Of a stretch of DNA of 14,401 bases, positions 1 through 6,490 are shown in pieces. Under the pieces are notes generated by a model. It saw nothing but the letters and a program-made list of their open reading frames with translations. It ran no database searches and was not told the origin of the DNA. Where the stretch lies: contig JAKSQL010000013.1 of assembly GCA_024404125.1 (NCBI GenBank), positions 1-14,401 of the forward strand. The letters are read 5' to 3'. Made by a program: the position numbers and the translations under genes. The stretch is from Clostridia bacterium (lineage in GTDB: Bacteria; Bacillota; Clostridia; Oscillospirales; Acutalibacteraceae). Each line of letters opens with the position of its first letter. Position 1 is the first letter of the stretch.

Positions 1-7
1 TGCCACT

Positions 8-2254
8 ATGTTTGTTACGGCAGTATCAAGAGAAAAGATAATAAAGCATACCGATACGGTACATATTTCGCAAACAATACAAAAGTGGCTTCTTATCTGC
101 GTGCTTATTGCGTTTTTCGCCACCACCGCGTTTATGTATCTTTTGCAGACGGGTATTTCCACCACCCAGTCAGATAAGCTGCTTGAACTTACCATAAGTG
201 ATATTACGGCAGATATAGAAACCGCTTCGGACGATTATCTTTCCAATATAACCGAAAAAATAAAGTACGATTATATAGGCAAACGGAATATAAATTCGAT
301 AATGATAGAGTATGACGTTGCCGAAATAAGCGTAATTTCGGATGATGCGGTGATAACAGACAGTACAAACCCCAATTATATCGGCTTTGATATGTCAAGC
401 GGGGAGCAGTCGCGCGACTTTATGGAAAAGGTAAAGAACAGCGGTTTATATGTACAAAAATATCAGCCGATTACCTATGATGAGTCGGTATATATGAAGT
501 ATGCAGGTGTTTTGATTGATAACGGTTGCATACAGGTAGGTTATGATGCAACACGTTTCCAAAAAGACGTTGATGCCACCGTAAAAGGCAAGGCGGAAAA
601 CCGTCACGTAGGCAAGACGGGATTTTTGATAATTACTGATGTTAACGGTAAAATCGTAAGTGCACCTAAAGCACTTTCGGGCGTAACTCTTAAAGATTAC
701 GGTATAACCGTTGACCAATCTATAACAGAGCAGAACAAGAGTTTTTCGCTTACCGTAAACGACGCAAAGTATGCCTGTATGTATTCAAACACAGAAGGGT
801 ATGAGATAATCGCGTTTTTACCCGATGAAGAGGTGTTTGAACTCAGAAACATCGCGCTTTACGTAAACACCTTTATGGAAGTATTGGTATTCGCGGTTAT
901 GTTTGCGATGATTTTCTTCCTTATTAAACGTGTGGTAGTAAGCAAAATGCAAAAAATCAACCGTTCGCTTGCAGAGATTACCGGCGGTAACCTCAATGAA
1001 ACTGTAAACGTACGTACCAACGAGGAGTTTGCAACACTTTCGGACGATATAAATATGACCGTTTCAACCCTTAAACATTACATTGATGAAGCGGCGGCAA
1101 GAATAGATAAGGAACTCGAATTTGCAAAGAGCATTCAAAGTTCTGCACTTCCGAGCGTATTCCCTGCTTTCCCGCAGAGAAAAGACTTTGATATACACGC
1201 TACCATGCATACCGCAAAAGAGGTAGGCGGCGATTTCTACGATTTCTATATTACCGACGGCAATATACTTAATTTCCTTATTGCCGATGTTTCGGGTAAG
1301 GGAATACCTGCGGCAATGTTTATGATGCGTGCCAAAACGCAACTTAAGAGTCTTACCGAAAGCGGACTTAGTATGGACGAGGTATTTACCCGCGGCAACA
1401 GCGGACTTTGCGAAGGCAACGATGCGGGTATGTTCGTAACCGCTTGGCAGGGCGGACTCAATCTTGAAACGGGACTTGTAAGTTTTGCGAATGCAGGTCA
1501 TAATCCGCCTCTTGTAAAGCATAAGGACGGTAGCTTTGAATATCTTAAATCCCGTGCAGGCCTTGTACTTGCGGGTATGGAGGGACTTAAATACAAAGAG
1601 CAGGAGTTAAATCTTTCTGCGGGTGATATCATTTTCCTTTATACCGACGGTGTTACCGAAGCAACCGATTCTCAAAATAAACTTTACGGGGAGGATAGAC
1701 TTTTAAGTGCGATAAACTCAAAAGAGTTTGACAGTATGAAAGAACTTTGCGAATACATCAAAGCGGATGTTGATGCCTTTGTAGGCGATGCGCCTCAGTT
1801 TGACGATATTACTATGGTGGCACTTAAATATAACGGAGATATGAAAAAAACAATTAAATTTGAAGAGGCATCAATAGAGAATATTCCCGCAGTCACCGAG
1901 TTCGTGGAAGATGAACTCAACAAACTTGAATGCCCGATGAAAGCAATAATCCAGATAAACGTGGCAATAGATGAAATTTACAGTAACATTGTAAAATTTG
2001 CTTACGGTAAGGGTAAAGGCCCCGCCACCGTTACGGTAGACGAGGTAAGCAGTGACAGTGTAAGTATCATATTTACGGATAACGGGCAACCGTATAATCC
2101 TCTCACGAGGGAGGACCCCGACATAACCCTTTCGGCAGAAGAAAGAAGTGTCGGCGGACTTGGAATTTATATGGTTAAGAAGACTATGGATAATCTTGAA
2201 TACCGATATGAGAACGACCAAAACATACTTACAATAACCAAGAAAATAAGGTGA
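8..2254 (+). CDS. Membrane sensor / HAMP / PP2C (SpoIIE-type) phosphatase / GHKL kinase fusion
   Basis: Likely a signal-responsive switch protein of the RsbU/SpoIIE kind that dephosphorylates a STAS antagonist; it also carries its own anti-sigma-factor-like ATPase domain. Seen in order: membrane segment about 27-47, extracytoplasmic region about 48-283 (probably Cache-like, inferred), second membrane segment 285-307, HAMP-like linker 308-360, and PP2C domain about 370-605. The PP2C metal-binding motifs are GGDFYD (407-412), ADVSGKG (426-432), AGHNPP (496-501) and DD (599-600). A HATPase_c domain at about 615-748 has an N-box around E656 and N660, DNGQPYNP (691-698) and GGLGIYM (716-722). Having both phosphatase and kinase-like domains in one chain is notable. 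The frame stays open back to base 2 and no ribosome site is visible in the seven bases before this ATG, so the true start may lie upstream. It is the first visible gene of a five-gene operon. Confidence 0.88.
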   Translation: MFVTAVSREKIIKHTDTVHISQTIQKWLLICVLIAFFATTAFMYLLQTGISTTQSDKLLELTISDITADIETASDDYLSNITEKIKYDYIGKRNINSIMIEYDVAEISVISDDAVITDSTNPNYIGFDMSSGEQSRDFMEKVKNSGLYVQKYQPITYDESVYMKYAGVLIDNGCIQVGYDATRFQKDVDATVKGKAENRHVGKTGFLIITDVNGKIVSAPKALSGVTLKDYGITVDQSITEQNKSFSLTVNDAKYACMYSNTEGYEIIAFLPDEEVFELRNIALYVNTFMEVLVFAVMFAMIFFLIKRVVVSKMQKINRSLAEITGGNLNETVNVRTNEEFATLSDDINMTVSTLKHYIDEAAARIDKELEFAKSIQSSALPSVFPAFPQRKDFDIHATMHTAKEVGGDFYDFYITDGNILNFLIADVSGKGIPAAMFMMRAKTQLKSLTESGLSMDEVFTRGNSGLCEGNDAGMFVTAWQGGLNLETGLVSFANAGHNPPLVKHKDGSFEYLKSRAGLVLAGMEGLKYKEQELNLSAGDIIFLYTDGVTEATDSQNKLYGEDRLLSAINSKEFDSMKELCEYIKADVDAFVGDAPQFDDITMVALKYNGDMKKTIKFEEASIENIPAVTEFVEDELNKLECPMKAIIQINVAIDEIYSNIVKFAYGKGKGPATVTVDEVSSDSVSIIFTDNGQPYNPLTREDPDITLSAEERSVGGLGIYMVKKTMDNLEYRYENDQNILTITKKIR

Positions 2255-2258
2255 GAAA

Positions 2259-2828
2259 TTGAACGTACTTGAAGAAGCAATAGTTTTTGCCACAAAAGCG
2301 CACTGCGGTCAGGTAAGAAAACTTGCAAACACTCCCTATATACTGCACCCTCTCGAAGTTGCAAGTATTATTTCAACCATAACCCCCAACCTTGAAATTA
2401 TGGCGGCAGGTGTTTTGCACGATACGGTGGAAGACTGTAATGTAGACCCTAAAGAAATCAAAGATAAGTTCGGTCCCAGAGTATCTGCGCTCGTGCAAAG
2501 TGAAACCGAGGATAAACTTTCAAGCCGTCCGCCTGCGGATACCTGGCAGGAAAGAAAAGAAGAGTCACTTTTAATGCTTAAACACACTAAAGACTTAGAC
2601 GTTAAGATTTTATGGCTCGGTGATAAACTTTCAAATATGCGGTCTTTTTACAGAGAATATCTTAAAAGCGGCAATTTGATTTTTGAAAGTTTAAATCAGC
2701 ACGACCCTAAAAAGCACGAATGGTATTACCGTACAATAGCCGAGTATCTTTCGGAACTTTCCGATACTGCGGCATATAAAGAGTATACAGAACTTGTAGA
2801 TAAAGTATTTAAAGGAGAAGAAAAATGA
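2259..2828 (+). CDS. Small HD-domain hydrolase (RelA/SpoT hydrolase-like, small alarmone hydrolase type)
   Basis: Predicted metal-dependent HD phosphohydrolase of 189 residues, resembling the (p)ppGpp hydrolase domain of RelA/SpoT without any synthetase, TGS or ACT domain. Visible hydrolase motifs are H30 in YILHPLEVA, HDTVED (54-59), giving the HD pair and the downstream ED, and GDKLSNM (121-127), the third metal-ligand region with D122 and N126. The start is a TTG at 2259, preceded by AAGGTGAG, which overlaps the stop codon of the sensor phosphatase gene five bases upstream. The 3' end overlaps the next start as ATGA, implying translational coupling. Placement beside a PP2C/STAS module suggests a stress or starvation role. 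The substrate (pppGpp, ppGpp or another nucleotide) cannot be told from sequence alone. Confidence 0.8.
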   Translation: MNVLEEAIVFATKAHCGQVRKLANTPYILHPLEVASIISTITPNLEIMAAGVLHDTVEDCNVDPKEIKDKFGPRVSALVQSETEDKLSSRPPADTWQERKEESLLMLKHTKDLDVKILWLGDKLSNMRSFYREYLKSGNLIFESLNQHDPKKHEWYYRTIAEYLSELSDTAAYKEYTELVDKVFKGEEK

Positions 2829-4006
2829 GTATTGTAAATTCAGAACTTAAAGGTGACGTTTTATACCTGTTTCCCCATGGCAGAATAGACTCTACCAATG
2901 CCGATACGGCGGAAAAAGAATTAAAAGAGCAACTTGATGCCAATTCTCACGCATCGGTAACTCTTGATGTTGAGGACCTTGAATACATATCAAGCGCCGG
3001 CTTAAGAGTAATTTTAAGATTGCGTAAAGATGAACCCACACTTAAAGTAATAAATGCTTCAAGCGAGGTTTACGATATTTTTGATATGACCGGCTTTACC
3101 GAAATGATACCGGTTGAAAAAGCATACCGTAAACTGTCGGTTGAGGGCTGCGAGGTAATAGGTCAGGGTGCAAACGGTAAGGTTTACCGTCTTGATGCGG
3201 ATACCATCATAAAGGTATACTTTAATTCCGATGCGCTTCCCGATATACACAGAGAGCGCGAACTTGCGCGTAAGGCGTTTGTTTTGGGCATTCCCACCGC
3301 AATACCTTATGACGTTGTAAAGGTTGACGGCAGTTACGGCTCGGTATTTGAACTGCTTAACGCTAAATCTTTCGCAAAACTCATAAAAGAAGAGCCGGAG
3401 AATACCGATAAATATGTAGGGCTTTACGTCGACCTGCTTAAAAAGATACATTCAACCGAGGTTAAACCCGAGGATATGCCCGATATGAAAGAGGTTGCTC
3501 TTAACTGGGCAAAATTTTTGAAAGACTATCTGCCGGCAGATAAGGCGGAAAAACTTGTATCTCTTGTAGAAGCGGTACCGGTAGACCATCATATGATGCA
3601 CGGCGATTATCACATCAAAAACGTTATGATGCAAAACGGCGAAGTGCTTCTTATTGATATGGATACTCTTTGTCAGGGCCACCCCGTATTTGAACTTGCT
3701 TCAGTATACAATGCATACAAGGGATTTGCGGAACTTGACCATAACGTATCGCAAGAGTTTTTAGGCATACCTTACGAGGTGTCTGCGAGCATTTGGGATA
3801 AGACCTTACCGCTGTATCTCGGTACTGATGGTAAGGCAAAAATAGAAGACGTACAAAATAAAGCAATGCTTATCGGCTATACAAGACTTATGAGAAGACT
3901 TATAAGAAGGAACGGTCTTAATGATGAGCAGGGCAAAAAAGAAATAGAAACGTATAAAAACCATATTATTGAATTGCTTGATAAAGTAGACACACTTGAG
4001 TTTTAA
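2825..4006 (+). CDS. STAS domain fused to APH/choline-kinase-like phosphotransferase
   Basis: A two-domain protein of 393 residues. Residues 1-100 form a STAS (anti-sigma-factor antagonist) domain with the signature EYISSAGLRV at 53-62; the second Ser of ISSAG (S57) aligns with the phosphorylated Ser of SpoIIAA. Residues 108-393 look like an aminoglycoside/choline phosphotransferase-type kinase: glycine-rich loop GQGANGK (113-119), candidate ATP lysine K130, catalytic loop HGDYHIKN (259-266) with D261 and N266, and metal-binding DMD (278-280). I recall a family modelled as TIGR02172 with this kinase type and occasional STAS fusions; that match is from memory. The start overlaps the HD-hydrolase stop as ATGA, with AAAGGAGAAG just upstream. 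The kinase substrate is unknown. A plausible inference is that the STAS phosphostate gates the kinase. Confidence 0.82.
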   Translation: MSIVNSELKGDVLYLFPHGRIDSTNADTAEKELKEQLDANSHASVTLDVEDLEYISSAGLRVILRLRKDEPTLKVINASSEVYDIFDMTGFTEMIPVEKAYRKLSVEGCEVIGQGANGKVYRLDADTIIKVYFNSDALPDIHRERELARKAFVLGIPTAIPYDVVKVDGSYGSVFELLNAKSFAKLIKEEPENTDKYVGLYVDLLKKIHSTEVKPEDMPDMKEVALNWAKFLKDYLPADKAEKLVSLVEAVPVDHHMMHGDYHIKNVMMQNGEVLLIDMDTLCQGHPVFELASVYNAYKGFAELDHNVSQEFLGIPYEVSASIWDKTLPLYLGTDGKAKIEDVQNKAMLIGYTRLMRRLIRRNGLNDEQGKKEIETYKNHIIELLDKVDTLEF

Positions 4007-4017
4007 GGTGCTTTATT

Positions 4018-4806
4018 ATGGATGAATTTTTAAAAGCCGCAATAAAGCCGAATATCATTATCAGCGTGATAGTTGGTATACTCTTTATTATTGCTTATAT
4101 CCTTGTAAACAAAGCAGGTATAAAGTATGCCAAGAAGCACAAAAACGATAATGATAATCAAAATGTGTCGCGAACACTCTTCGGTGTTCTTAGGGTTGGC
4201 GTGCTGGCAGTCGGAATTATTGCGATATTGCAGATAAACAATATCAATATCACCGGTATGGTAGCAGGACTCGGTATCGTGAGCGCAATAGTAGGTCTTG
4301 CTTTGCAGGATTACCTGAAAGATATAATAATGGGCGTTCATATAGTGTCGGACCATTTTTTCAGTGTAGGCGAATGTGTTGAGTACGAGGGCAGAGAGGG
4401 TACAATAATAGGATTTAACCTTAAAACCACGAAAATCGGCGACCTTGACGACCATTCGGTAATAACTGTCTGCAACCGTAATATTTCTATGGTAAGACGT
4501 CTTGCGGACAGACTTGACATTGACGTTCCGTTGTCTTATAATGAAATGCAGATAACCGTTAAAGATGCGCTTACGGATATCTGTGAAAGTATTAAAGAGA
4601 TTGACGGTGTTGAAAATTGCGAGTACAAAGGCACACAGTCTTTTGAAAAATCCTCCGTGACACACCGCATAAGAGTTTATTGCGGGCCTAACAACAGGGC
4701 AGACGTTCGCAGAAAAACACTCGAAACGATTAAGGTCGGTTTGGATAATCGGGATATACATATTCCGTTTGACCAACTTGACGTACATTGTAATATATTA
4801 AAGTAA
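4018..4806 (+). CDS. MscS-family mechanosensitive ion channel
   Basis: Small-conductance mechanosensitive channel of 262 residues, close to the size of the minimal MscS core. Membrane segments are seen at about 12-31, 55-73 and 77-108. The last is the pore-lining helix, rich in Gly and Ala, and runs into the conserved GLALQDYLKD (93-102). It is followed by the beta-domain signature FFSVGECVEYEG...GTIIGF (114-133) and an alpha/beta C-terminal domain. The start has AAGGTG eight bases upstream and lies 11 bases after the preceding stop, so it is almost certainly co-transcribed with the partner-switching genes. The family releases solutes when membrane tension rises. The operon context suggests that envelope or osmotic stress is the signal, or part of the output, of the module (inference). 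A long antisense reading frame over this gene is a coding shadow. Confidence 0.9.
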   Translation: MDEFLKAAIKPNIIISVIVGILFIIAYILVNKAGIKYAKKHKNDNDNQNVSRTLFGVLRVGVLAVGIIAILQINNINITGMVAGLGIVSAIVGLALQDYLKDIIMGVHIVSDHFFSVGECVEYEGREGTIIGFNLKTTKIGDLDDHSVITVCNRNISMVRRLADRLDIDVPLSYNEMQITVKDALTDICESIKEIDGVENCEYKGTQSFEKSSVTHRIRVYCGPNNRADVRRKTLETIKVGLDNRDIHIPFDQLDVHCNILK

Positions 4807-4818
4807 AGGGGTAAACTT

Positions 4819-5118
4819 ATGGAAATCACAAAAAATAAAGAAGGTCAACAGTTAACGGTAGCACTTAAGGGCAGACTTGATACTACTACCGCACCGCAAC
4901 TTGAAAGCGAACTTTCAACTTCTCTTGATGACGTTACCGCGTTGGTACTCGATTTTAAAGATCTTGAGTACATATCTTCCGCAGGTCTTCGCGTTATGCT
5001 TTCAACCCAAAAGACAATGAATGCAAAAGGCGATATGACCATTAAAAACGTGTGTGACGATATAATGGAAGTTTTTGAGATAACCGGTTTCTCGGATATT
5101 CTCACAATAGAAAAATAA
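4819..5118 (+). CDS. Stand-alone STAS anti-sigma-factor antagonist (SpoIIAA/RsbV-like)
   Basis: A 99-residue single STAS domain of typical length. The signature DLEYISSAGLRVML spans 48-61, and S54 aligns with the Ser that is phosphorylated by the kinase partner and dephosphorylated by the PP2C partner in SpoIIAA/RsbV systems. It is strikingly similar around this site to the STAS half of the upstream fusion (both read DLEYISSAGLRV), which suggests duplication or a shared partner. It starts 12 bases after the channel gene with AAAGGGG as ribosome site. The first gene of the operon supplies a PP2C domain and a GHKL domain that could act on it. No sigma factor is encoded in the window, so the final output is unknown. 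No terminator is visible after it before the downstream riboswitch. Confidence 0.88.
   Translation: MEITKNKEGQQLTVALKGRLDTTTAPQLESELSTSLDDVTALVLDFKDLEYISSAGLRVMLSTQKTMNAKGDMTIKNVCDDIMEVFEITGFSDILTIEK
5075..5102 (+). promoter_or_regulatory. Possible sigma-A promoter for the folT riboswitch transcript
   Basis: TTGAGA at 5075-5080 and TATTCT at 5097-5102 are separated by 16 bases, inside the end of the STAS gene. It would start transcription about 25 bases before the aptamer. The match is only fair, and read-through from the operon is an equally good explanation, since no terminator separates them. Confidence 0.25.
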
Positions 5119-5135
5119 TTAAAAATTTAATAAAT

Positions 5136-5238
5136 TCAGAGTAGACCACAAAGCGTTAAGTGTTGTGCGGACGGGGAGTTGCCGCACGGACGAAACACCG
5201 TTTTTTCGGTGTGCGGTTTTGCGGTCGCATCCCGCTGA
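5136..5238 (+). ncRNA. Tetrahydrofolate (THF/folT-type) riboswitch aptamer
   Basis: The segment carries the hallmarks of the THF aptamer as I know it: AGAGTAGA next to P1 (5138-5145), the internal-loop sequence GCGTTAAGTG (5153-5162), and the 3' core CGCATCCCGCT (5226-5236). P1 is TCAG/CTGA (5136-5139 with 5235-5238). P2 pairs ACCACAAA (5145-5152) with TTTTGCGGT (about 5217-5225). P3 is GTGCGG/CCGCAC (5165-5170 with 5182-5187). A further hairpin, CACCG/CGGTG, encloses a T loop (5196-5211). GGGA in the P3 loop can pair with TCCC near the 3' end as the pseudoknot. The gene immediately downstream is a folate transporter, the classic partner of this RNA, so both lines of evidence agree. The ligand is expected to be reduced folate. 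Confidence 0.9.
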
Positions 5239-5290
5239 CAAAATTAGGAAACTATCTCCTATTTTCTGTTAGTCACGGATGATAGGAGGT
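5234..5290 (+). promoter_or_regulatory. Riboswitch expression platform that hides the folT ribosome site
   Basis: Two mutually exclusive helices can be drawn. Helix A pairs about 5234-5249 (GCTGACA, AAA, TAGGA) with 5257-5273 (TCCTA, TTT, TGTTAGT). Helix B pairs ATCTCCTAT (5254-5262) with ATAGGAGGT (5282-5290), nine pairs with one G-U, covering the Shine-Dalgarno sequence AGGAGG. Helix A uses the same bases as the 3' strand of aptamer P1 (5235-5238) and the same TCCTAT as helix B. Ligand-bound P1 should therefore weaken A and favour B, blocking translation. This is a by-eye model of translational OFF control. No terminator-like T-run lies here. Confidence 0.65.
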
Positions 5291-5296
5291 ATTTTT

Positions 5297-6016
5297 ATGT
5301 CAAAAAACATTTCGGCACTCAAAAAAGAATATTGGTGTGAGGCGGCAAAGAATTTCAGCAATATTAAAATGATAACAATAGCCGCCGTAATAACAGCGCT
5401 CAGAATAGCGGTAAAAATGCTCCGCGTACCTATGGTGGCAGGACTTGAACTTACGCTTGACTGTTACATAAACTCGCTCGGTGCTTTTATTTACGGACCG
5501 CTTGTAGGTCTCTTAGTAGGTGCGGTAAGCGATACTTTAGGGGCGATACTTTTCCCGAGCGGCGCCTACTTTTTTCCGTTTATATTCGTTGAAATGGCAA
5601 GTTCGTTTATTTTCGGCATTTTCTTGTGGAATCGCGACCTTAAAGTATCAAGGGTAATTCTTTCAAAGTTCACCGTAAATTTAGTTTGTAATATGATACT
5701 TACTTCTGTCTTTATGAAATGGTATTATATATTCTTCGGTATCGAGTCGGCATATCCGCTTGTAAACCTTTTAAGGATAGTTAAAAATTTAGTACTGTTT
5801 TCACTTGAGGGTATTCTTATTACGGTAATTTTAAGAGCGGCAATTCCGGCTCTTAAATCCGTAGGCATTATAAACGGTGATATTAAAACCGAAAGTTTTA
5901 CAAAAAAACACATCTTGCTTATAGCACTATTACTTGCCTTATCGGTTGCAATATTACTTTTATATATTTTCTTCTTAAAAGATTACCTTACCGCTCATAA
6001 CATTAAATTTCTTTAA
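5297..6016 (+). CDS. folT: Folate ECF transporter S component FolT
   Basis: Substrate-binding membrane subunit of an energy-coupling-factor vitamin transporter, 239 residues. The N-terminal third has the S-component pattern: a short cytoplasmic leader, then a helix containing ALRIAVKMLRVP, then the loop and helix GAFIYGPLVGLLVGAVSDTLG. About six membrane helices are seen, plus an extra C-terminal helix at about 206-226, so the protein is longer than the roughly 170-residue minimal S components. Folate specificity is inferred mainly from the THF riboswitch directly upstream; by protein sequence alone I would only say ECF S component. The ATG at 5297 is chosen because AGGAGG (5284-5289) sits seven bases before it; an in-frame upstream ATG at 5279 would bury the ribosome site. 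The ECF ATPases and T subunit are not in the window and presumably are encoded elsewhere (group II arrangement). Confidence 0.88.
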   Translation: MSKNISALKKEYWCEAAKNFSNIKMITIAAVITALRIAVKMLRVPMVAGLELTLDCYINSLGAFIYGPLVGLLVGAVSDTLGAILFPSGAYFFPFIFVEMASSFIFGIFLWNRDLKVSRVILSKFTVNLVCNMILTSVFMKWYYIFFGIESAYPLVNLLRIVKNLVLFSLEGILITVILRAAIPALKSVGIINGDIKTESFTKKHILLIALLLALSVAILLLYIFFLKDYLTAHNIKFL

Positions 6017-6022
6017 AAAATA

Positions 6023-6066
6023 AAAGTAAACCGCGCAGAGTTTTTATGCTCTGCGCGGTTTACTTT
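6023..6066. terminator. Bidirectional intrinsic terminator between folT and the SOS microprotein gene
   Basis: A perfect 18-bp stem (6023-6040 with 6049-6066) with GC-rich core CCGCGCAGAG and an 8-base loop lies just after the folT stop. On the - strand it is followed by TTTATTTTTT, a strong tract; on the + strand by ACTTTGTGTG, a weaker one. It probably serves both converging transcripts. Confidence 0.88.
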
Positions 6067-6096
6067 GTGTGTATATGAAAAACAAAGAAAGAGGCA

Positions 6097-6267
6097 TTAA
6101 AATTCACGGATACCGCTGTTTACGGTTTTAATCCTTTTAGCGCGGCGAAAGATAAGTTTTACACGGTTTTCAAACTCAACGAAAACATCTTCGTGAAATA
6201 CCGCCCAAATACCGAAAGATACCAAAGCAAATTCAAAAACACTTTTCATAACATCTGCAAAACACAT
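6097..6267 (-). CDS. SOS-controlled 56-residue single-pass membrane microprotein (predicted)
   Basis: A short gene of unrecognised family. The ATG at 6267 is chosen over the longer frame because GGAGGT (6275-6280) sits seven bases upstream, after a promoter and a LexA box; the extra upstream residues of the open frame lie in the promoter leader. The protein starts MCFADVMKSV, has one hydrophobic, aromatic-rich segment at about 9-25 (VFEFALVSFGIWAVF), and ends in a basic tail (RRAKRIK near 41-47). A short membrane protein under SOS control recalls damage-induced division inhibitors of Firmicutes (YneA, SosA), which are also small membrane proteins. No LysM domain is present, so the analogy is contextual only. 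It ends before the shared terminator and is transcribed alone, divergent from trpS. Confidence 0.7.
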   Translation of the reverse strand: MCFADVMKSVFEFALVSFGIWAVFHEDVFVEFENRVKLIFRRAKRIKTVNSGIREF

Positions 6268-6282
6268 AACTTTTACCTCCGC

Positions 6283-6296
6283 CGAACATTTGTTCG
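6283..6296. promoter_or_regulatory. LexA (SOS/Cheo) box, GAAC-N4-GTTC
   Basis: CGAACATTTGTTCG is a 6+2+6 inverted repeat that fits the Bacillus LexA/DinR consensus CGAACRNRYGTTYG in both half-sites, with only the central bases departing from it. It lies about 8-21 bases downstream of the expected transcription start of the - strand promoter and before the ribosome site, where a bound repressor would block transcription of the microprotein. It is more than 120 bp from the trpS promoter, so it probably does not control trpS. Confidence 0.72.
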
Positions 6297-6310
6297 TTTT
6301 CTGTATTTTT

Positions 6311-6339
6311 ATTATATACTTAGTTTTTGTTTTTGTCAA
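6311..6339 (-). promoter_or_regulatory. Sigma-A promoter of the microprotein gene
   Basis: On the - strand TTGACA (6334-6339) and TATAAT (6311-6316) are both perfect consensus hexamers with 17 bases between them. Such a strong promoter fits a gene that is kept silent by a repressor and released on induction. Confidence 0.85.
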
Positions 6340-6421
6340 GAACTTTTTTGTAAATTCATTATATTTTTATCGGTGTCCTAAAATACGGACTTTGCTCACA
6401 AAAAAGGCAATTTTTTAATTG

Positions 6422-6450
6422 TTGTAATTTTTTTAAAATTATGTTATTAT
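6422..6450 (+). promoter_or_regulatory. Probable trpS promoter
   Basis: TTGTAA (6422-6427) and TATTAT (6445-6450) with a 17-base spacer, giving a start near 6457 and a leader of only about 35 bases. That leader is too short for a T-box, so uncharged tRNA control of trpS by that route is not expected. Confidence 0.5.
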
Positions 6451-6490
6451 AACTGTGTATAGTATTATTTATTCAAAGGATATGTTATTT

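Noticed and set aside
4030..4788. A 252-codon open frame on the - strand across the channel gene
   Set aside because: It lies fully antisense to a clear MscS gene, has a composition typical of a shadow frame (rich in Tyr, Val, Asn and Cys) and lacks recognisable motifs.
6193..6381. A 62-codon + strand frame opposite the microprotein
   Set aside because: It runs through the - strand promoter and LexA box and has no supported start; the - strand gene has all expression signals.
6340..6490. A T-box leader for trpS
   Set aside because: The space after the likely promoter is about 35 bases, and no T-box motif or terminator hairpin is present.
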